Source of the DNA: Apostichopus japonicus | Lineage: Eukaryota; Echinodermata; Holothuroidea; Aspidochirotida; Stichopodidae | DNA: 64,000 bases | NCBI RefSeq assembly: GCF_037975245.1 | Contig: NC_092562.1 | Location: 28,409,554-28,473,553, forward strand | Direction: 5' to 3' | Shown here: in pieces, positions 48,112 to 59,470 of the stretch | Numbering within the stretch: position 1 is the stretch's first letter | How the letters are laid out: every line of letters starts with the position of its first letter | Made by a program: the position numbers and the translations under genes | The notes under the pieces: model-generated | The model's database searches: none | Seen by the model: only the letters and a program-made list of their open reading frames with translations | Told to the model about the DNA's origin: nothing

Positions 48112-48325
48112 CGGACAACTCCCCCTGGACGAGTACCCCCCAAACAATTCCCACCCGGACAGTTGCCACCCCAGAAAACTCCCCAGGACAATTCCCACCC
48201 CAGTCGACTCCCCACTGGACAATTACCCCCGGACAGTTACCCCTTGCAGACAATATCCCCATGGAATCCCCCCCCCCCGAACAATTTCCCCTGGACAATT
48301 TGCCCACAGATAATTGTCAATTGGG
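48112..48325 (+). repeat. Minisatellite GGACAATTCCCACCCC-type, left arm
   Basis: About twelve degenerate ~16-bp units such as GGACAATTCCCACCCC, GGACAGTTGCCACCCC and GGACAATTACCCCC. The same unit appears inverted at 50288-50420. Confidence 0.85.
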
Positions 48326-50287
48326 AGCACCCAATTAGGAAGATTTTATAACGCTAGTTACCAATAAAAACTGCGTCCTATATTATTTTGTGTTAGCATA
48401 ACCAGCAGGCCCAACTCACCTGAGCATAAAATAATGGCAAAGTTAAAGATACGAACAACGAGTATCTGTGTGCGAGATTCTTGTGCATTAGTGATATATT
48501 TATTTATTTCCGTTTTCTGTGTGTAAACCATGTCTGCCCTGTAGAGAGTGACTTTCGCTTAATTTTTCCACATAAAGGTGTGAGATATTGGTTTACTATG
48601 GTCTACTTACATAGAGATCTGAATTACCACTCGTCCTGTCACGCTACCATTGTTATAATTTTACAATGTAGTAAAACAAACGAACACCGTTGAATTGAAA
48701 AGCTTAAATAGCAAAATTATAGCTTCACTGACACAATTATTATATTTTTATAATTCAGTAAATTTGTGAGAAAATTTGTTTTGACGCGCTTCGCGCGCAA
48801 GCTCCTTTGATGCTGTGAAAACTCCTTGCACATGCATGTTAGCTAGATAACCTTAACATTTTCTGCGCTCTTCTCGCGCACTATAGCTGCATGTGTGTCC
48901 GGATAGACTTTTTTTGTCTTCCTTGCCAGAGGCAAATGGAATCTATCGGTGTAGTGGCTGAAATTCCAATTGGATGGGTTTTGAAGAAATTCCGACTGCT
49001 GCCTTGTGCCTCCCTACGCCCCCCCCCCCCCTCCGCTTCTCGTCAACGATACGGTCAGAGTCAGTCAGACACCCCGTCTTTCGCGACTGCACTTTTGTTC
49101 CGAACTTTTTTCGATACATTTTAACCCACTGGCCCTCACTTCACAAACTTATGAATCACTCTGGTTAAGCAAGTAAGCAACTGAGTATAAGTTATATGTT
49201 GAATGCTACATAGACTACTTACTACAAAAGCTTTGTTAATTTAACAAAGGGAAACCATTTTTTTCAACAAATTATATATTCGACGACATAGTGAATGACC
49301 AAAATATACAGTGCTTTTTCCTAGCGCTTATTTTTTTTATTTTTTTTGGGGGGGGGGGAGGAGCCGGCGGGGCTATTTATCACACACATGAATAATCTGC
49401 CTATCATCTTCGTCAAGGACCGATAGAGTTCTTAGAAATAAGTATCAAAACATACTTCAAAAACATACAGTTTTCAGTGGTTGCGGTTCTCACGTATGCG
49501 ATATACGCCAACCTGTTTGTAACCTGATAGTTAACTCTGCTCTAAGATGAATAGACAAAAGTTCGCCGATAAAACAACTACAACCGTGACTAAAACTAGT
49601 AGTGTTTTCGTGGCAGCCATATGCATATAAAATAGCTGTAAACGGCGCTAATATTCACGTTTAGTCAGTCTGACTCTGCTAATGCGAAACTATAGCCGGG
49701 AAATATCCCTAGAGCGGGGAGGATGCAGTTAAGGAACATCGCCCACATGTTACATATACCAAATTATTTACCCAATAATTTCTAAAGAAAGTGCAATCTC
49801 AACTCATCATGGATTTCTAGGCCACTGTAACTAGTAGTAAACCTAGCCTAGGGCCCAATGGAATTTGGAAAAGCCGATACTTTGAAGAATATTGTTTGTA
49901 CTTGATTAAAGGTCAATTTTTTTCAATTTGAGATTCACAATCACAGGAATATATATAGGCCTAGGTGCGACAGTGCGACTGCCACACTCCAATTTTCCAA
50001 CTATCGTCAGTTTTACCAAGTTTGGGGTGAGACATCCCCCCCCTCCACAACCCCCCTCTAGCGACGTCCCTGCACGCATGTGTGTGTGTCTGTTTGTCTG
50101 TGTGTCTGTGACACCGGCTTCCAATCACGATAACCGAATGATGCAAGATCCGATCGGTCTCATACTTGGTGGGTAGGTTACCCATAGTGAGTAGATGGTC
50201 CCTATCGTTTTTGGTGCCAATTCTCATTAATATTCAAAAGTGGACGGACTCCGTATCTCGGCAATCGAATAGCGGATTTTGTCAGGG
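48326..50287. other. Region between the inverted minisatellites
   Basis: No supported gene. It contains a GACGCGCTTCGCGCGC palindrome near 48783 (a similar one lies near 55808), C and G runs at 49020-49030 and 49350-49360, and a (GT)n-rich segment at 50080-50110. Confidence 0.45.
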
Positions 50288-50420
50288 TTGGCAATTGTCC
50301 GGGTGGGAATTGTCTGGGGGGGGGGGGTGATTGTCAGGATTGGGAATTGTCCGGGTGGGAATTGTCCGAGGGGGAATCGTCCGGGGGGTAATCGTCCGAG
50401 GGGAAGTTGTCCGGGAACCG
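50288..50420 (-). repeat. Minisatellite GGACAATTCCCACCCC-type, right arm (inverted)
   Basis: About eight units of 'gggaattgtccgggtg', the reverse complement of the 48112-48325 unit. Just outside the arrays both ends share GCTC followed by a ...CCGGACAACT block when read inwards. Confidence 0.85.
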
Positions 50421-50920
50421 TGAGCTCTATGTATAATTAAGTAAGAGGGCCTGATGTTTTGATACTGAACATAAACGTAAAGAAATCGATTGTATCTTTC
50501 GTATTAAGTCTCACATCACCCGCCTCAACAAAGACTTGGGACCCCTTAACAACTATCAGTTCTAACATATGTAATCCGTTGCTCCTAAATCCTCTTCCTG
50601 TGTATAGTCATGGTTTATTTGGTTCAATTCCATCAATGCAACTTACACTTATCTAGCGTCATACTTTCATTGTGTTACATTTTGTACTTTTTATTGTACA
50701 GCTAAGTATTGCTGACGAAGGTCCCAGGTGGACCGAAAATTCCAATATATTTTCTAAAACTTTCCTCTTTATTTGTTCAAGTCTTATTCCTCGTTCGACA
50801 TTTGCGAATAAGTAATTACTGCTACCCATTCAGTTACTTATTCGACAATGGTATCGACGTAATACCTATGCCAAGACAAAAGCTTTCTTACAAGATGTTC
50901 AACATTTATCGTGGAAAGAG
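50421..50920. other. Intergenic stretch
   Basis: No gene or repeat recognised. Confidence 0.5.
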
Positions 50921-50924
50921 GTTT

Positions 50925-51565
50925 ATCGATGGGTCATATGAACTCTAATGACAATGTAGAAGGGTACTGTAATATATCTTGCCCGGTCCAAAGAGTTCTT
51001 GACCAACTAAAATGACAACTACTTCATCAGTTCTTAAATTAATGTAACGTGACCTGAAAAAATCACTTTAGGCCCTAATCAAGACCAGAACGCCTTGGAC
51101 CACCTAACCAATGGGTCATACGAACTCTAAAGACATTGTAGAAGGATACCATATAGCGTCTTGCCCGGTCCAAAGAGTGCTTGACCAATTAAAATGACCA
51201 CTACAACAACATTTCCTAAATTAATGTAACGGGACCCGAAAACTCCTTAAGGCCCTAATCAAAACCAGCACGCCTTGGACCACCCAAACCGATGGGTAAC
51301 ATGAACTCTAGGGACATTGTAGAAGAGTACCATAATGCGTCGAGCCCGGTCCAAAGAGTGCGTGACCAGCTAAAATGACCACGACATCATCACTTCTTTA
51401 ATTGATGTAACAGGATCACGAATAAAAAGCATTTGGGCCCTAATCAAGACCAGAACGCCTTGGACCACCAAACCGATGAGTCATATGAACTTTATAAGGA
51501 CATTGTAGAAGAGTACCATAATGCGTCTTGCCCAGTCCACAGAGTGCTTCACCAATTAAACTGAC
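50925..51565 (+). repeat. Satellite with ~181-bp unit, about 3.5 copies
   Basis: Unit starts at about 50929, 51110, 51291 and 51474 ('gatgggtcatatgaactct' variants). Each contains 'gacattgtagaag', 'cttgcccggtccaaagagt', 'ttaaattaatgtaac' and 'gccctaatcaagaccag' followed by 'aacgccttggacca'. Units differ by substitutions and small indels. Confidence 0.93.
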
Positions 51566-51589
51566 AACATATACATATTCACTACATAT

Positions 51590-51800
51590 ATACTTCCGGG
51601 TTTTCCTTTTTCGGTTCTCCCTTTTCAGTAGAGATTGGCATAATAGGGCAATCTCCAAAAATAAGAACCGGAAAACGAAGACAAGTTTTCAAATATCTTA
51701 CTTCGGTATTCCGATAGCATTCACTTATCGTCTTTGGAGATGTAATAAAACTGCGCGACATCCAAATACAGTCTCGATGTATTCAGAATATCACTCTTAA
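51590..51800 (+). repeat. Inverted-repeat arm, left (and a degenerate tandem relative at ~51960-52130)
   Basis: Contains 'gagattggcata', 'gggcaatc', 'aaatatcttacttcggt' and 'gatagc.ttcac', which recur inverted at 54590-54815. A weaker version lies at 51960-52130 ('gaaaacgcagac', 'tactgcacgacatcg'). Confidence 0.65.
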
Positions 51801-52724
51801 TAAGAGTTCTGTTAAATATTATAGATAAAGCATGTATTTGCATCTCTTCCGGCCTTTTCTATTTTTCAGGACAGCGTAGTATCATGTATAATATACAGTG
51901 TTGACATGTAAGCAACTTCGCTAATACAACACAAAGCTCGATATCCACATAAACATTTATTCAAAATGGCCTTTTCCTTGTTTGGGTCTTCCATTCAGAA
52001 ATTGGCGGGAAAACGCAGACTTTCCCAATTTCCTTTCCTTGGTGTGCTGATGGCGTTGCCAGGCACTTGTATGCCTTGTACATGCAAAAATACTGCACGA
52101 CATCGTCATATGCAGGCTCTCGATATAATGAGAATTGATTTTTGAGAAGTTAAACATGTTATAGAAGAGACTAAATTAGAAAGCTTAAACGAAATAGACT
52201 AAAACATAGTAAAATAAAATAGACTAAAATAAAATGAAATATTTTTTTCTCCAGAATATATTTGCTTTGTGTTTGGATCAGGCCCGTCGCACCCGCTACG
52301 GTAGGTACGGTATTTACCGTACCACTTTTCAGCTAAAAAAAAAAGAGAGAGGGGGAGAAGAAAATAGGTGAGGGAGTTAGAAAATACAGTTCGAATCAAT
52401 AAAATGCACGAGTCTTCATGACCAAAGCCGACCCTCTGTACCATCATTGTGTCCTATGATGCGATGAGCCCCGGATGAGCCGGCACGAATTATTCAACGA
52501 ATCTCAAGTTGTAACTGGGGCGATAGGGGCCTACGATTCGAGTCGCACCGAATTTCCCCAAACCCCCGAATTCCCCCCATTTCCCTAAGAAGGTGTCAAA
52601 CCCGGAGATGTTTTACTTAGTTGAGCAGTGTAACAGTAAATACCGTCCGGATAATTAGGGCAACGTACAATGTATAGGGCGTGTCCCCGCGCTGCGCTAC
52701 ACCGGCAACTCAACGCAAAGGAAA

Positions 52725-53354
52725 GTGCCAGCCAGATTAGTTTCTGGTTCGGCCGCGGATATCATGCCTCCAGAATCAGTGGAGGACTACTTCAGGCGAA
52801 TATACCTGGAGGCAGTTGACACCATTGTCAACTGCATCCGCGATAGATTTGATCAGGAGGGTTACAAAATCTACTCAAAACTACAGCAGCTACTTCTCAA
52901 AACGTGTAACCAACAACATGTTGACGAAGAACTGTTAAAATTCGTATGTGACTTTTACGGCGAGGATCTCCGTAAGGGCGAGCTCAGAGTCCAACTAGAA
53001 ACCCTTGGGGAAACCATGGAAGCTACGGCCAAACAATCAGAGTGGACTTTGCCAGAGGTTGTTGACCACATGCGAGGGTTGAGTTTCGGTAATCGTGAGC
53101 TCCTCTCACAAGTGTGCACGCTTGTCAAACTAATTTTAGTGATGCCTGCGACAAATGCAGTAAGTGAACGCTCATTTAGTGCTATGAGTGTAAAGAGTTA
53201 CTTAAGGTCTACAATGACCCAGCAACGACTCAACCACCTTATGATCTTACATGTACACAAAGATTATGCGGATCGATTGAATCTAGTTGATGCAGCCAAC
53301 GAATTTACCAGTGCCAAAGACCATCGACGCTCGGTGTTTGGTACTTTCCATTGA
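52725..53354 (+). pseudogene. hAT transposase, C-terminal fragment
   Basis: 209 codons open to a stop at 53352. The frame extends a few codons upstream of the GTG, but the N-terminal zinc finger and most of the RNase-H-like catalytic domain are missing. Seen: VEDYFRRIYLEAVDTIVNCI and DRFDQEGYKIYSKLQQLLLK, as in ZMYM-like hAT transposases, then the hAT dimerisation domain LVMPATNAVSERSFSAM and YLRSTMTQQRLNHLMILHVH. This is an internally deleted element that could not transpose alone. The well-preserved fragment suggests a recent loss. Confidence 0.88.
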
Positions 53355-54250
53355 TTTGAGTTCGCAGTAGAACGCTGCACACTAACCGATAGCCGGTGCT
53401 CCTTTTAACAGCGCCCATGCCCAGGAGCCCATGCTCTTCAGTATAGTAGTCGTTGTGATACCGGGAGCTTATAGGAGCATTAATTCCAGGAAGAAAGAGG
53501 GCTAAATTATACGAAAAATGCTCACATTTGCTGACCCTACAACTCTAATCCTCAACCCTAACAAAGGATACAGTAGATCATCCTATACAACTGAATTGCT
53601 ACAGGCAATCGGGTAATATCCTATATTCTGCGCCCCAACTGCAGAAAGAACAATGCTTGGAATTTGGAAATTGGAAAAAGTACTGCAGTATGGAGAGGAT
53701 TCCACCCAGGTGTTGGTTGTCACCAACGCCGTAACGAAATAATCATTGTTAACGTTTATTGCATAATTTCAAAAGCCTCACAGAGACTAACCGCACTCGG
53801 CGAAATCTTTGCTCACCCACAAAACATTTTTGAGGCCCTAACCTCAAAGGAAGGTAGACTAATTGAGGAATCATTTTAGATAATCGTAACACTCATAAGA
53901 ACTAGCAAAATTATCAAATTCGGATAAACTGTAACTATTACAGTACAGGCAGTTCTGAACCTTTCATTTATTTTTACTGGCGTAACGACGGTGCGGCCGT
54001 CCCGCCACTAAGTTGGAAAGGACCTCCAGCCCGTCGGAATTTCTACCATTCATACCCCTACTATAAGACCCTAGCTAGTAGCTATACCGCCCTGCCCACA
54101 CTTTGTAAGTTTAAAGTGCTATATGCTCTTCCGGTGCAGCTGTAAGGACATGGGCGCGAGAAGGTAGAACATCCATGACTAAAGATGGGATTCTTCAGTT
54201 CATGTAGTTATAAATGAAAAAATACTGAGTTCGCAGGAGGAAAGTGTACA
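53355..54250 (+). other. Non-coding remainder of the hAT element
   Basis: No further conserved transposase motif. The 53664-53879 reading frame matches nothing I know. Confidence 0.5.
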
Positions 54251-54589
54251 ACATCGTGGCCAAATTTTGCCCCGCAAGTGCCATTTCCAGCCATCTGGGC
54301 GGTTAGAAGATTCAAAAATTTTCTTGTACGCTCCGCGCCAACCGATGGTGGCGCTCCGCTTAGATAGTAAATCGAACCGGTCAACAAAAATACCGTACCA
54401 CTTTCAAATACCTTCCGACGGGCCTGGTTTGGATAGAGGTGAATTGTGTATGACGGTATTCCATATACGTATACCAGTAGAATGAACGGTATAAGTCGTT
54501 CATACGTAAAAAACGAAAGTGAAAAAAAAAAACACATAAGTCTAGAACATCAAGGAATATTAAACCGGCCTAGTGGATAAGGGCGATGA

Positions 54590-54815
54590 CATTTGAAGAA
54601 TTTTGGACTTCCTGTGGGATGTTAATGTACTCCTTATTGAAGTAGTGGACAGTTGATTTAATACAATTTTAACCATATTACCTTTCCAAAGACTATAAGT
54701 GAATGTGAACGCTATCGAGACACCGAAGTAAGATATTTGAGAAAGTCTTCGTTTTTTCGGTTCTTCGTTTTGGAGCATGATTGCCCGAATATGCCAATCT
54801 CTAAAAGGAAGAACC
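54590..54815 (-). repeat. Inverted-repeat arm, right
   Basis: Inverted relative of 51590-51800. The pair flanks the hAT element and could base-pair over about 200 bp with mismatches. Confidence 0.65.
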
Positions 54816-55454
54816 AAAAAAGGAAGATCGGGAAATAAATCTGAACCAACGGCCTTGACAATGGCTTTCATCGTTACTCACGTGTCAATACTGTACAGTA
54901 TATATATATACTATTTGCTGAAAGGACACTGCCATAGACAATTTCGGAAGAGCCTGATTATATATTTTTAACTTCTAACACGTAATACAGGTGCGTATCC
55001 AGGGGGGGCGTTGGGGGCGCGCGCCCCCCGGGTAAGAAAAAGAGAAGAGAAAAAAGAGAAGAAAAAAGGAAAAAAGAGGGGAAAAAAGAGGAGGAGGAGA
55101 GGAAGGAAGGGAAAAGAAAAAGAAGAAAGAGAGAAAAAGGAGAAAAAGAGGGAGTAAAAGCAAAACGCGAAGACACCGGGAAGAGAAAGAAGAACAGTGA
55201 CATCATTACAGCGCTGAAGGGTAGCCAGTGGACGGATCAATGATTTCGTAAAAGTGTGACTCACCCTACCCCTTACACCGACAACTCCATTTTTTGACGT
55301 TTCCATTTTCCTCTCTCACTAATGATCTATATATATACTATATATGGTCTATCATAACGCGTGTGTAGAATTGTGCTATGAAACCAACTGTGGCTGGTCT
55401 CAAACTCGACCGTGTCGTCGGGGAACATGACGCATTTTGGGATGGTGGCGACCG

Positions 55455-55689
55455 CCCGCCCCCCCCCCCATTCAGCATTTTTTTAAATGATATCGCTAAG
55501 TAATTTCAAAATAGAAAGTGCTTTGAGGCAACTTACAAGGCCTGGGAAGTGTCATTTCCAGCGATCTGGGAGACATTTTCGGCCAAAATTTGCTTGTACG
55601 CTTCGCGCCAACCTATGGTGGCGCTACGCTTAGATAATTTGCCTACAGGCTTCGCCCCTCCCTTGGCAAATTCCTCGCTACGCCCCTGT
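55455..55689 (-). mobile_element. Partial core-family MITE
   Basis: The right end, inverted, is CAGGGGCGTAGCGAGGAATT, with the core at 55590-55636. It is closest to the 61007-61282 element ('aaatgatatcgctaag', 'aggcctgggaag'). The other end has decayed or is truncated near the C run at 55460, and no TSD is found. Confidence 0.65.
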
Positions 55690-56043
55690 TCGAATTTGTA
55701 AAGCAAACAGCAGATATAACATCATATCAGTGAGCATGAAAATGGCGTTCCAGGATGAAAAGCCTCAAAACTGTCAGACTTGCCTGAAAAAATAACCAAA
55801 AATTTTCGCGCGCGAAGCGCGCGGTCAACGTGTTCATGTCAATATCATATAAGCAAGCATCGGTTATTACATCGCATGCCATCATGTACCGTACGGTCCG
55901 TTAAAATTGCGCAGTATACCGCGGGATGCTAATGTAAACAACGACATGTCTCATGTAGATGTATAAAAAGCATGGAGGTCCAATTATGTCAAAACTCTCT
56001 TTTACATTAGTAATGGTGAATTAGGGCCTGCACCCCCGCCGCG

Positions 56044-56419
56044 CAGCGGCGGAGCGTCCATATGGTCAGGGGGCGGATGCCCCCCTGACGGACTCAAATG
56101 GACTGTTGGCGCCTTTTTCAGCTCTTTACCACTTTTTACTTATTCTAGATTATTGACTTTTTTATTGCGCTCTCATCTACTTATTGACATTTGTCACATT
56201 TTGTTGGTGTAATTTGGCGATGACACCTTATTCTTCGTTTATCTGCAAATTAGCCAGGCCCGGAAAGGGTCATTTCCGGCGATCTAGGGAGTATCTTTAC
56301 TCAAAAATTTTCTGTACGCTTCCCGCCAACCAGTGGTGGCGCTCCGCTTAGATAGTGTCGAAAGCGCCCCTTCAGACCATTCTCGCCACTCCTGACCAAT
56401 ACCCCTAGCTCCGCCACTG
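56044..56419 (-). mobile_element. hAT-like MITE, 376 bp, 8-bp TSD CCGCCGCG
   Basis: Ends CAGCGGCGGAGCGTCC and CTAGCTCCGCCACTG. Exact CCGCCGCG duplications at 56036-56043 and 56420-56427. Reverse-orientation sister of 47055-47451, sharing most of its length ('gactcaaatggactg', 'ctctttaccactttttact'). Confidence 0.9.
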
Positions 56420-57111
56420 CCGCCGCGCCTCCTACGCCTATGTGTGTAGTGTTCGGTTTCGGAAATATCTGCTATTTTTTCATTTCCTTCAACCAAGTTT
56501 TATAATAGCCGTTATAACAGGTTTTAATATTTGTACACCAATAAATTAACTGTGTCTGAATTTTCGAAAATTTCTGACCAACATTCTACATCACACTTCC
56601 CTCTACTCGTGCAATTTTGACCGGTCTGTTAGGGGTTGAAGGGAGTTTTTTCTATATTGGTTGTCCATGGATGAAATTTTGTACAACATTATGGGTATGT
56701 TTTGAAGTGAGTTTATTCACGAGAAATGTGAATTTTCAAATTCTGAACAAATATGGGGCTTAAAACCTTGAAAAGTGGGGCTGATGGGTATTGTGGGCCG
56801 CGACGTAGAATCACCTACAAAAGCAAAGACCCACAGGAGATGCGATCAGGTCGAACATGATGTGTGCCGGGTTGACAATCTTCAAAAAGGTTATGGATGG
56901 ATAAAAAACTATTAGGAAATACTTGGTTCTCAGGCAAAAAGTGTACATCTGGTTGGTCATTTCAAGCCCGAGAAGTGCCGTTTCCGGTGATCTGGGGGGT
57001 TTCAAAACAAGAAGTTTTCTTGTACGCTGCGCGCCAACCGATGGTGGCGCTCCGCTTAGATAGTAATTCGCGCCCCCCGGGTTTGAAAATCCTGGATACG
57101 CGCCTGTAATA

Positions 57112-57799
57112 TAAATCATCAATATTTTCTTTGAACAAAATGTTAGGCACTTAAGGCAGATATACATGGTGATAAGTAGTTGCACATTGGAAAATTATAT
57201 TTCTGTGGGTGCAGTATGAATTAAAGTCAACCGGAGTCACCAGTGGCCAAATTGGAACCTAAATTCATAATCTACCGTATCTCCCATCGACCAGTCTAGT
57301 AAATAACATGTGCGTTTCATCTCACAAGCACAGCAGGCCTGTTGGCACTTAGAAGTAATACGGGCTTCCGTAGAATCCAATCAAGACGCAATGCATTTCG
57401 CATTTTGGTGTTGAGGGAGCTTGCTAGCCTGTAGTGGATGAATTACACGTGTTGATGCATGAGGTTCCTCCAAGAGATAGATCTCCCCCACCCAGGTTAA
57501 CTACTTTACACGTGGGTGTGACAAGACTCTGGAAAGTACCACCCTTTGTTCCACTGAAGGTGTGACAGATTTAACCATGAAAGTTTCCCCCACTATATCA
57601 TAAGCTCCCTGAGATTATGTAATATTACTTAAGACACCACAACTGAAGCTTAACACACGGAAACACTCTATTACCCCACAATGCAAATACCACAGATAAC
57701 TAGACATCCTGTGTGGAGAATTTTATCTACTAATCTAGGAGGAATTAAAATCAACATCAACGTTTGACAGTTAGGCTAAGCCTTTATAAGTGATCACCC
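57112..57799 (+). promoter_or_regulatory. 5' flank of the U2-like locus, with an octamer
   Basis: ATGCAAAT, the octamer used as a distal element in many animal snRNA genes, is at 57681-57688, 112 bases or more upstream of the U2-like start. A TTTATAAG lies at 57783-57790, unusually close for a TATA box. I cannot identify a proximal sequence element with confidence. Confidence 0.4.
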
Positions 57800-57935
57800 A
57801 TCGCTTCTCGGCCTTTTGGCTAAGATCATGTGTAGTATCAGTTCCCTTTCGCCGGATGCAAGGGGACTGGAGTTGAGAGCGGATCAGTCGTTCGGTTTCC
57901 GTGCCCAGGTTCTTTCCTGGGTGACTTTTCCTACA
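57800..57935 (+). ncRNA. U2 snRNA-like sequence with a replaced 3' body
   Basis: The first ~45 bases match U2 snRNA nearly exactly: ATCGCTTCTCGGCC, stem-loop I closed by GGCTAAGAT, then GTGTAGTATC with the branch-point pairing GUAGUA intact. After that the U2 sequence is lost. Instead there is a 9-bp hairpin (AGTTCCCTT...AAGGGGACT, ~57839-57868) and a second one (CCCAGG...CCTGGG, ~57903-57920). No Sm site (AUUUUUGG type) is visible. It could be a chimeric U2 pseudogene, a SINE with a U2-derived head, or a divergent functional RNA. Confidence 0.65.
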
Positions 57936-58425
57936 AAAAGTATCCATCCGTTCATCGATATGGAAATAAAAAAAGGTGACTTTTTACGCTTATGTATTAT
58001 GTATATGGATAAATACCGAACATTACTCTTATCACTTACCCGCAAACTTATCGTAAGGTAATGTATATTAAGTATCCAAAATGACAGTTCAAAAGTGATT
58101 TCTCATTCGTAATTAAGTAACGCACTCAAAACTTGTACCGTAGTTTTGGCTTGCATTGTTTGAAAATAGCACTGTACACGTAGATCAATTTGTACGTCTT
58201 CATACAAACATTGTCCATTCGACTTTGAGATTGACTTTGATGTTATCCGTTTTTTCGAAAGAGTAGGTGTACGTTTCACAACAGAGACAGGATATGGCGA
58301 CCAGAGTGGTAAGTAGTGTACTCCTGACATAACTGAACCAACTTCGAAAAAGATAAAATTCGCCTCTAATATGCAACTTTTAATGTCTGGAAAGAGTCAT
58401 TTCCGGTATCCGGTACCATGTACCC
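57936..58425. other. Intergenic stretch
   Basis: No gene recognised. It ends in a C run at 58424-58436. Confidence 0.5.
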
Positions 58426-58429
58426 CCCC

Positions 58430-59470
58430 CCCCTCCTTTTCGCCAGGCCTGTTTCTGTCCATCCCTTTCAATATTACACCAATTTCAAAACTGATGAATT
58501 TATTACAAAATGCTGGAGATTCGATGAGCATTGGTTAACATTAATATGGCATATAATGCCAAAAGTATGGACCAGCTTGTGTCCATATGTTGAAAGTGTA
58601 GAAATTGCAGTTAACCTAATGCATTTCAACCAAAATATTATTAACTTTTTAACAGAGAAATGTCGTGTAAAGAAAAAATAATTCAGAAATTTTCAAATGA
58701 TTTCACACGATTTTTTTCTGCAAACTTCATAAAACATTTCGGCTGCATTTAATTTCAAAAGAAAACATACAAAACACGTTGTTCTAACTTTGTGGACCAC
58801 AACTTAACTGTTCTGCGCATTCAACCGTAATTACTGGTGTGTTATTCATGAACAGTCTAATGGTAGTAGCCACATAGATGTTTCTGACTGAGTAGTACCA
58901 AATTTGTAAAGTCTGAAACTCTGAATATTTACATCATGGCTTGAATATTCAGTGACAACCTCATCAAATATAAAACACTACTGATGAAGCAGGATATATC
59001 TTACTACAGAGTATACTAACATTAATCCAGGGATACAGATCTCTCCAAAACGTAAATATCAAAAGAAACAGTGAAAGTTAATTATTTAGTGAATTAACTA
59101 CCCCTGAACTAAGAAAATATGAACACCTTTTAACTGATAGAAGGTAGCAGTTAACAATATTTCTCAGTTCTGTATTATCAATGAAATATTCATCTTTCTC
59201 GGAGCATAACTTTCTTGACTGATATTTACACAACTAGTTTAAACGTTAGTTATTATGTACAAGATAATCACTGGCGGGCTGAAAAGAAATCCCGTTTGGG
59301 AGAATCTTTTACATAGTTTCATAATACTTTGATCGATTTTTTTCCCGCTATGGTTATAAAACAACTGATTTATCGTTAGTTTTTATGTGCAATAGGATAT
59401 AAATAAGGGCTCAAAAAACTTGTGTTTTCATTCTGTTATTGAAAAGTTTGAAAGTGTGAAATACCAATTT
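58430..59470 (+). repeat. Segmental duplication, copy A
   Basis: Shares the same order of blocks with 60350-62170: 'ctgtccatccctttcaat', 'ggagattcgatgagcattgg', 'aatatggcatataatgcc', 'taacattaatccagg', 'aatatcaaaagaaacagtga', 'atcactggcgggctgaaaa'. The reading frame at 58418-58681 has no counterpart in copy B and is not a gene. Confidence 0.9.

Larger units (their letters stand above)
52279..54426 (+). mobile_element. hAT transposon remnant, 2.15 kb, 8-bp TSD GTTTGGAT
   Basis: Left end CAGGCCCGTCGCACCC; the right end, inverted, is CAGGCCCGTCGGAAGG. Exact GTTTGGAT duplications at 52271-52278 and 54427-54434. Both ends have a subterminal GGTACGGTATTT-like block. The shared core is at about 54280-54366 (inverted). 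It encodes a hAT transposase C-terminus (52725-53354), so it is the only element here linking the core family to a transposase. Confidence 0.9.
54988..57106 (-). mobile_element. Element with CAGGYGCGTATCCAGG ends, 5-bp TSD TAATA, two nested MITEs
   Basis: Left end CAGGTGCGTATCCAGG; the right end, inverted, is CAGGCGCGTATCCAGG. TAATA lies at 54983-54987 and 57107-57111. The shared core is near the right end (56960-57065, inverted). A purine-rich A/G tract fills 55030-55190. Nested inside are 55455-55689 and 56044-56419. No coding capacity. Confidence 0.8.

Noticed and set aside
48068-48307. Opposed Pro-rich and Gly-rich ORFs
   Set aside because: Both are translations of the GGACAATTCCCACC minisatellite.
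50925-51565. CRISPR-like regular repeats
   Set aside because: Units are contiguous ~181-bp satellite copies without spacers, in a eukaryotic context.
54958-55306. Phe/Leu/Ser-rich minus-strand ORFs
   Set aside because: Produced by the purine-rich A/G tract at 55030-55190. They look like membrane proteins only by composition.
58418-58681. 87-codon ORF
   Set aside because: Lies in segmental duplication copy A. The frame is not kept in copy B, so there is no coding constraint.
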